Assembly: GCF_008868155.1 (NCBI RefSeq)
Contig: NZ_WBKR01000010.1
Coordinates: forward strand, 1-64,000
From: Micromonospora sp. ALFpr18c
Lineage (GTDB): Bacteria; Actinomycetota; Actinomycetes; Mycobacteriales; Micromonosporaceae
DNA: 64,000 nucleotides
Reading direction: 5' to 3'
Positions 60,135 through 64,000 of this stretch are shown here, in pieces. Position 1 is the stretch's first letter; each line of letters begins with the position of its first letter. The notes under the pieces were generated by a model. That model did not search any database. It had not been told where the DNA came from and worked only from the letters and a program-made list of their open reading frames with translations. Both the position numbers and the translations under genes were made by a program.

Positions 60135-61568
60135 ATGCGGTATCCGAAGCGAAGAGGACGATCGTCCGTTCCCGGTCGCAAGGTACGGCTGGCGACGGCG
60201 GCCATGCTGCTGGTGGCCACGACCGTGGCGGCGTGCGGCGATGGCAAGGACGACGGCACCAAGGCGAGCGCCCCCAAGGCGCCGGCGACCATCCCGGAAC
60301 TCACCAAGGACCCGTTGACCCTCAGCTTCATCTGGTTCGACTGGCCCCCCGCCCACGCACTGGAAGCCTTCGCGAACGCGGAGTACAAGAAGGAGCGCCC
60401 GAGCACGACCATCAAGGTCAACACCGTGCCGAACGCCAACTGGCACGATGCCATGTTCACGCAGTTCGCCGCGCGCAAGACCGACTTCGACATCGCGATC
60501 CTCGACTCGCAACACATCGGCGAGGCCGTGACGAACGGCAACATCCTCGACATCACCGACTTCGTCAAGAACAACATCGACGTCACGGCCTACAACCCGT
60601 ACCTCCTGGCGGCCTACGGCCAGTTCCCCCAGGCGGAGACCGGCAAACGCGACGAAAACGCCAGCCTGTACGGGCTGCCGCTGCTCGGCGACACCTGGAC
60701 GATGATCTACCGCAAGGACCTGATCGGCGACAAGGCACCGCAGACCTGGGACGAGATGATCTCGGTCGCGCAGAAGTGTCAGGCGGAGCACCCCGGCGTC
60801 AGCGGGCTGGCCTTCCACCAGGCCAACGGCTCCGACGCCGCAGCCGTCACCTACAACACGGTCAACGGCGTCTACGGCGGCAACCTCTGGGACTCCAAGG
60901 CGCGCAAGATCGAGGGCGTCCTCAACGACGCCGCGGGCCAGGAGGCGATGGACGTCCTGGTCAACAAGATGAAGCCGTTGACAGCCAAGGGCTCCGGCAA
61001 CTGGTTCATCGACGAGGTGAACGCGGCGGTCGCCCAGGGCAAGGCATGCATCGCGTTCAACTGGATCGCCGCGAGTGGCGGCCTGCTCGATCCGAAGCAG
61101 TCGACGCTGGGCACCACGCGGAAGCAGATTCTCGACAAGCTCGGCTTTGCCACCCTGCCCAGGCAGAAGACCGACCTGGTCCCGCTCGGCGGTATGGGAA
61201 TGCACGTGTCGGCCTACTCCGCCGCGGCGAACCAGGCGGAGGCCCTGAACTTCATGAAGTGGTTCGAGCGGGCGGACATCCAGAAGAAGTGGGCCGCGGC
61301 CGGTGGCGTGCCGTCGCGTACGGACGCCCTGCAGTCACCCGAGTTCCTCACCGCAGGGCCGTTCAACCAGGTGTACACCGACTCGGTTCCGCGGATGCGG
61401 GACATGTGGAACGTGCCCGAGTACGCGCGCCTCGTCGACATCGAGAACACCAACGTCAACGCGGCTCTCAACGGCGCGAAGAAGCCGAAGGACGCGCTCG
61501 ACGACATCGCCAAGGAGCAGCAGGGCGTCATCGACTCCAGTGGCCGCAAGGGCGGCGGCGGACTGTGA
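60135..61568 (+). CDS. ABC transporter sugar-binding lipoprotein (family 1)
   Basis: The 477-residue protein has a signal with lipobox VAAC (about residue 35) and the family 1 binding-protein fold (LSFIWFDWPPAHALEAFANA, DFDIAILDSQHIGEAV, GLPLLGDTWTMIYRKDLIGD, EALNFMKWFERADIQKKWAA). It should capture a sugar or sugar derivative outside the cell for the permeases encoded next. It is the first gene of a four-gene operon; its TGA overlaps the next GTG (GTGA, 61565-61568). Substrate unknown. Confidence 0.88.
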   Translation: MRYPKRRGRSSVPGRKVRLATAAMLLVATTVAACGDGKDDGTKASAPKAPATIPELTKDPLTLSFIWFDWPPAHALEAFANAEYKKERPSTTIKVNTVPNANWHDAMFTQFAARKTDFDIAILDSQHIGEAVTNGNILDITDFVKNNIDVTAYNPYLLAAYGQFPQAETGKRDENASLYGLPLLGDTWTMIYRKDLIGDKAPQTWDEMISVAQKCQAEHPGVSGLAFHQANGSDAAAVTYNTVNGVYGGNLWDSKARKIEGVLNDAAGQEAMDVLVNKMKPLTAKGSGNWFIDEVNAAVAQGKACIAFNWIAASGGLLDPKQSTLGTTRKQILDKLGFATLPRQKTDLVPLGGMGMHVSAYSAAANQAEALNFMKWFERADIQKKWAAAGGVPSRTDALQSPEFLTAGPFNQVYTDSVPRMRDMWNVPEYARLVDIENTNVNAALNGAKKPKDALDDIAKEQQGVIDSSGRKGGGGL

Positions 61569-62515
61569 GCGACCCCGTCCCTCTGACGACCGATCACCCC
61601 GGGCAGGTGGCGTCCGCGCCGCCACCTGCACCGGGTCGGTCCCGCCGGCTGAGTGACCGCGTACTCGCCGTGGCCTTCACCTCCCCCGCGCTGCTGCTGT
61701 TGCTCGCGATGTCGGTGTTCCCGTTGCTGTGGGCGTTGTACCTGTCCTTCACCGACTACTCGGCCACCCGCGGAGGGCCCGCTGATTTCATCGGGTTCGG
61801 GAACTACACCGCCATCCTGACGTCGGCGCAGGTCCACCAGCGGGCCCTGACGACGTTGATCTACGTGGTCGGCGCGGTCGCCCTGCAGACCGTGCTCGGT
61901 TTCGGCATCGCCTACCTGATCTCCCGGCGCACGCACGGGCGAGGGCTGCTGACCACGCTGTTCCTGGTGCCGATGATGCTGTCGCCGGTCGTGGTCGGGC
62001 TGTTCTGGCGATTCATGCTCGACGCGCAGTTCGGCGTGGTCAACAGCATGCTCGGCTCGCGCGGCCTGGGTCAGGTGGAGTGGCTCACCCGGCAGCGCAC
62101 GGCACTGCTCTCCCTGGTCGTGGTCGACACCTGGCAGTGGACGCCGTTCATCATGCTCATCGCGCTCGCCGGCCTGACCGCGGTCCCCAAGTACCTGTAC
62201 GAGGCCGCCTCCATCGACCGGGCGTCCGAGTGGTTCCGGTTCCGCACCATCACCCTTCCGCTGGTGTGGCCGCTGCTCCTCATCGCCGTGATGTTCAGGG
62301 CGATCGAGGCCTTCCGACTGTTCGACCTCGTCTACATCCTCACCAACGGAGGTCCGGGTGTCTCCACCGAGACGTTGTCGTTCCACGTCTACAAGGTGGC
62401 GTTCCTGGGCTTCAACACCGGAACCGCCTCGGCGTACGGGATCCTCATGGTCCTCGTCGTCATCGTCCTCACGCAGCTCTACCTGCGTTACCTGAACAAG
62501 CTCAAGGAGGGCTGA
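61565..62515 (+). CDS. Sugar ABC transporter permease (MalF-like)
   Basis: The 316-residue protein has six membrane helices (FTSPALLLLLAMSVFPLLWAL first) and the EAA loop (EAASIDRASEWFRFRTITLP, near 217) that contacts the ATPase. It forms the channel with the next permease. Start GTG 61565 overlaps the binding-protein stop; its stop overlaps the next ATG (TGATG). Confidence 0.88.
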   Translation: MSDPVPLTTDHPGQVASAPPPAPGRSRRLSDRVLAVAFTSPALLLLLAMSVFPLLWALYLSFTDYSATRGGPADFIGFGNYTAILTSAQVHQRALTTLIYVVGAVALQTVLGFGIAYLISRRTHGRGLLTTLFLVPMMLSPVVVGLFWRFMLDAQFGVVNSMLGSRGLGQVEWLTRQRTALLSLVVVDTWQWTPFIMLIALAGLTAVPKYLYEAASIDRASEWFRFRTITLPLVWPLLLIAVMFRAIEAFRLFDLVYILTNGGPGVSTETLSFHVYKVAFLGFNTGTASAYGILMVLVVIVLTQLYLRYLNKLKEG

Positions 62516-63426
62516 TGGCCGTCTCCGTCGACGAGGCCGTGTCCACCGGCCCTGCCCGTGATCGGACGCCCCCCGGGCGCCGCCTCGGCGGCCGGGGCCG
62601 TTCCGTGCTGGAGGTCGCGCTGCTGACCGGGCTGGCCGTCGTGATGCTCTTTCCGGTGCTGTGGATGATCGAGACGTCCATCAAGGACAACCGGGACGTC
62701 TACGCCATCCCGGCCAAGTTCGTCGGCTTCCGGGTCACCCTGGAGCATTTCAGGGACGTGTTCGTCGCTCCCGGCGGCGGTCGCTCGGCCCTGTCCGTCG
62801 CGTTCCTCAACTCCGCCCTGGTCGCCGGGGCCTCCACGGTGCTGGCCACCGTGCTGGGTGTTCCGGCGGCCTGGGCCTACTCACGCTTCGCGGTGAAGGC
62901 CAAGAAGGACCAACTGTTCTTCATCCTGTCCACCCGCTTCATGCCGCCCGTGGTGGTCGTGATCCCGATCTTCCTCATGTACCGCCAGGTCGGGCTCATC
63001 GACAGCAAGATAGGTCTGATCCTCATCTACGCCGCGTTCAACGTCCCGTTCACGATCTGGATGATGAAGGGGTTCGTCGACGAGGTGCCCGCGGAGTACG
63101 AGGATGCCGCCATGCTCGACGGCTACACCCGTTTGCAGGCGTTCTGGAGGTACACCCTCCCCCTGCTCGTACCCGGCATCGCCGCGACGGCGGTCTTCGC
63201 ACTCATCTTCTCCTGGAACGAGTTCGTGTTCGCCATCTTCCTCACCTCCAGCGACGATGTGCGGACGGCGCCGCCCGCCATCGCCGGTCTCATCGGTGGC
63301 ACCACCACGGACTGGGGTCTCGTGGCCGCCGCCTCCGTGGTGTTCGCCCTACCGGTGCTCGTCTTCGCCTACCTGGTGCGCAGGCACCTCATCGCCGGTG
63401 TGACGCTCGGGGCGGTGCGACGCTGA
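62515..63426 (+). CDS. Sugar ABC transporter permease (MalG-like)
   Basis: The 303-residue second permease has six helices and the EAA loop (EYEDAAMLDGYTRLQAFWRY, near 197) followed by LPLLVPGIAATAVFALI. It pairs with the MalF-like protein. ATG 62515 follows AAGGAGG within the previous gene. Its TGA overlaps the ATPase start (TGATG). Confidence 0.88.
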   Translation: MAVSVDEAVSTGPARDRTPPGRRLGGRGRSVLEVALLTGLAVVMLFPVLWMIETSIKDNRDVYAIPAKFVGFRVTLEHFRDVFVAPGGGRSALSVAFLNSALVAGASTVLATVLGVPAAWAYSRFAVKAKKDQLFFILSTRFMPPVVVVIPIFLMYRQVGLIDSKIGLILIYAAFNVPFTIWMMKGFVDEVPAEYEDAAMLDGYTRLQAFWRYTLPLLVPGIAATAVFALIFSWNEFVFAIFLTSSDDVRTAPPAIAGLIGGTTTDWGLVAAASVVFALPVLVFAYLVRRHLIAGVTLGAVRR

Positions 63427-64000
63427 TGGCGGACATCGAGGTGAAAGCCCTGCACAAGCGCTACCCGGACGGGACGGTCGCCGTCGATCAGGTGGACCTG
63501 TCCATCGGCGACGGCGAGCTGTTCGTGATGCTCGGCCCCTCGGGGTGCGGCAAGACGACCACACTGCGGGCCATAGCCGGCCTGGAGAGGCAGACGACGG
63601 GCGACATCCGCATCGGCGACACACTGGTCAACGACCAGCCGCCCGCCGAACGCGACATCGCCATGGTGTTCCAGTTCTACGCCCTCTACCCGCATCTGAA
63701 GACCCGCGACAACCTGGCGTTCCCCCTGCGGGCCGAGGGGCTGCCCAAGGCGGAGGTGCGCAGGCGGGTCGACGAGGTCGCCCGGCTGATGCGGCTCGGT
63801 CCGCTCCTGGACCGGCGACCGCGCCAACTGTCCGGCGGGGAGCAGCAGCGCGTCGCGCTCGCTCGCGCCCTGGTGCGACGCCCGCGCGCATTCCTCATGG
63901 ACGAACCTCTCACCAATCTGGACGCCGAGCTGAGGGCGGACATGCGCACGGAGATCAAACACCTACAGGGGGAACTGGGGGCGACGATGGTCTACGTCAC
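63426..64000 (+). CDS. Sugar ABC transporter ATP-binding protein (MalK/UgpC-like), cut by the window end
   Basis: The visible 191 codons contain Walker A (GPSGCGKTT, about 36-44), Q-loop (MVFQFYALYPHL), ABC signature (LSGGEQQRVALARAL), Walker B (AFLMDEPLTNLDAELR) and the start of the H-loop strand (ATMVYVT). The C-terminal TOBE regulatory domain lies beyond the window. It should energise the two permeases before it. In MalK-like proteins the residue after the Q-loop Gln is usually Ser (FQSYALYPHM); here it is Phe. Confidence 0.88.
   Translation, partial: MADIEVKALHKRYPDGTVAVDQVDLSIGDGELFVMLGPSGCGKTTTLRAIAGLERQTTGDIRIGDTLVNDQPPAERDIAMVFQFYALYPHLKTRDNLAFPLRAEGLPKAEVRRRVDEVARLMRLGPLLDRRPRQLSGGEQQRVALARALVRRPRAFLMDEPLTNLDAELRADMRTEIKHLQGELGATMVYV

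Noticed and set aside
60233-61564. Long N-terminal extension of the first sugar permease overlapping the binding-protein gene
   Set aside because: The extension is a shadow of the binding-protein gene; the GTG at 61565 with the usual GTGA overlap is the real start.

Overview
The window is about 70% GC, with G/C-biased third codon positions, many GTG starts, many 1-4 nt start/stop overlaps, AfsR-type SARP regulators, ECF sigma factors, an EssC/EccC-type secretion ATPase with WXG100 partners, and a DtxR/IdeR-type iron box. This fits a filamentous actinomycete chromosome, most likely Micromonosporaceae (inference from gene content; no marker gene or rRNA is present). No rRNA, CRISPR array, integrase or transposase was seen.

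Layout. 0-8.8 kb: acyl-CoA synthetase, a decayed serine-hydrolase pseudogene beside a large inverted repeat, a GNAT, a TPR protein, a lipoprotein-type penicillin-binding protein, a PF03640-type lipoprotein and an ECF sigma/anti-sigma pair. 9-18.9 kb: a compact type VII secretion island with an SseB-like protein, a secreted polymorphic-toxin-like protein with a caspase-like (His/Cys) C-terminal domain, two small WXG100-like proteins, an unknown partner and a 1465-residue ubiquitin-like/FHA/FtsK ATPase. A second PF03640 lipoprotein and a DUF4333-like protein follow it. 18.9-25.7 kb: zinc alcohol/formaldehyde dehydrogenase, ECF sigma factor, glycogen-debranching-type enzyme, an alpha/beta hydrolase lacking its nucleophile, and an MFS exporter. 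25.9-32.8 kb: two paralogous SARP/NB-ARC/TPR regulators around a GNAT. 33-36.8 kb: GNAT, membrane-anchored hydrolase, phosphotransferase-like protein and a cysteine-rich unknown. 36.8-42.2 kb: a three-gene operon for oxidative pentose (sugar acid) catabolism, divergent from an IclR regulator. 42-44.1 kb: a hydrolase and an iron-regulated siderophore-interacting flavoprotein whose leader holds a relic of a FecCD permease. 44.1-47.6 kb: an in-frame chimera of an ECF sigma factor and an M36 metallopeptidase, an XRE regulator divergent from methionine aminopeptidase, and a tRNA-like locus interrupted in its anticodon loop. 47.7-56.1 kb: DGPF/ECF42 pair, oxidoreductase/TetR pair with two palindromic operators, a CBM2 plus Cip1-like secreted protein, a DinB protein, a RimJ-like GNAT, and an ArsR-SRPBCC-DHFR operon. 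56.2-64 kb: a periodic small protein, a possibly frameshifted membrane protein, hydrolase and DJ-1/PfpI genes, and a GntR regulator divergent from a sugar ABC importer whose ATPase gene runs off the window end.

The parts most worth attention are the T7SS effector module, the sigma-peptidase chimera, the interrupted tRNA, the iron-permease relic and the nucleophile-less hydrolase. Family assignments come from motifs read by eye; no database search was run.
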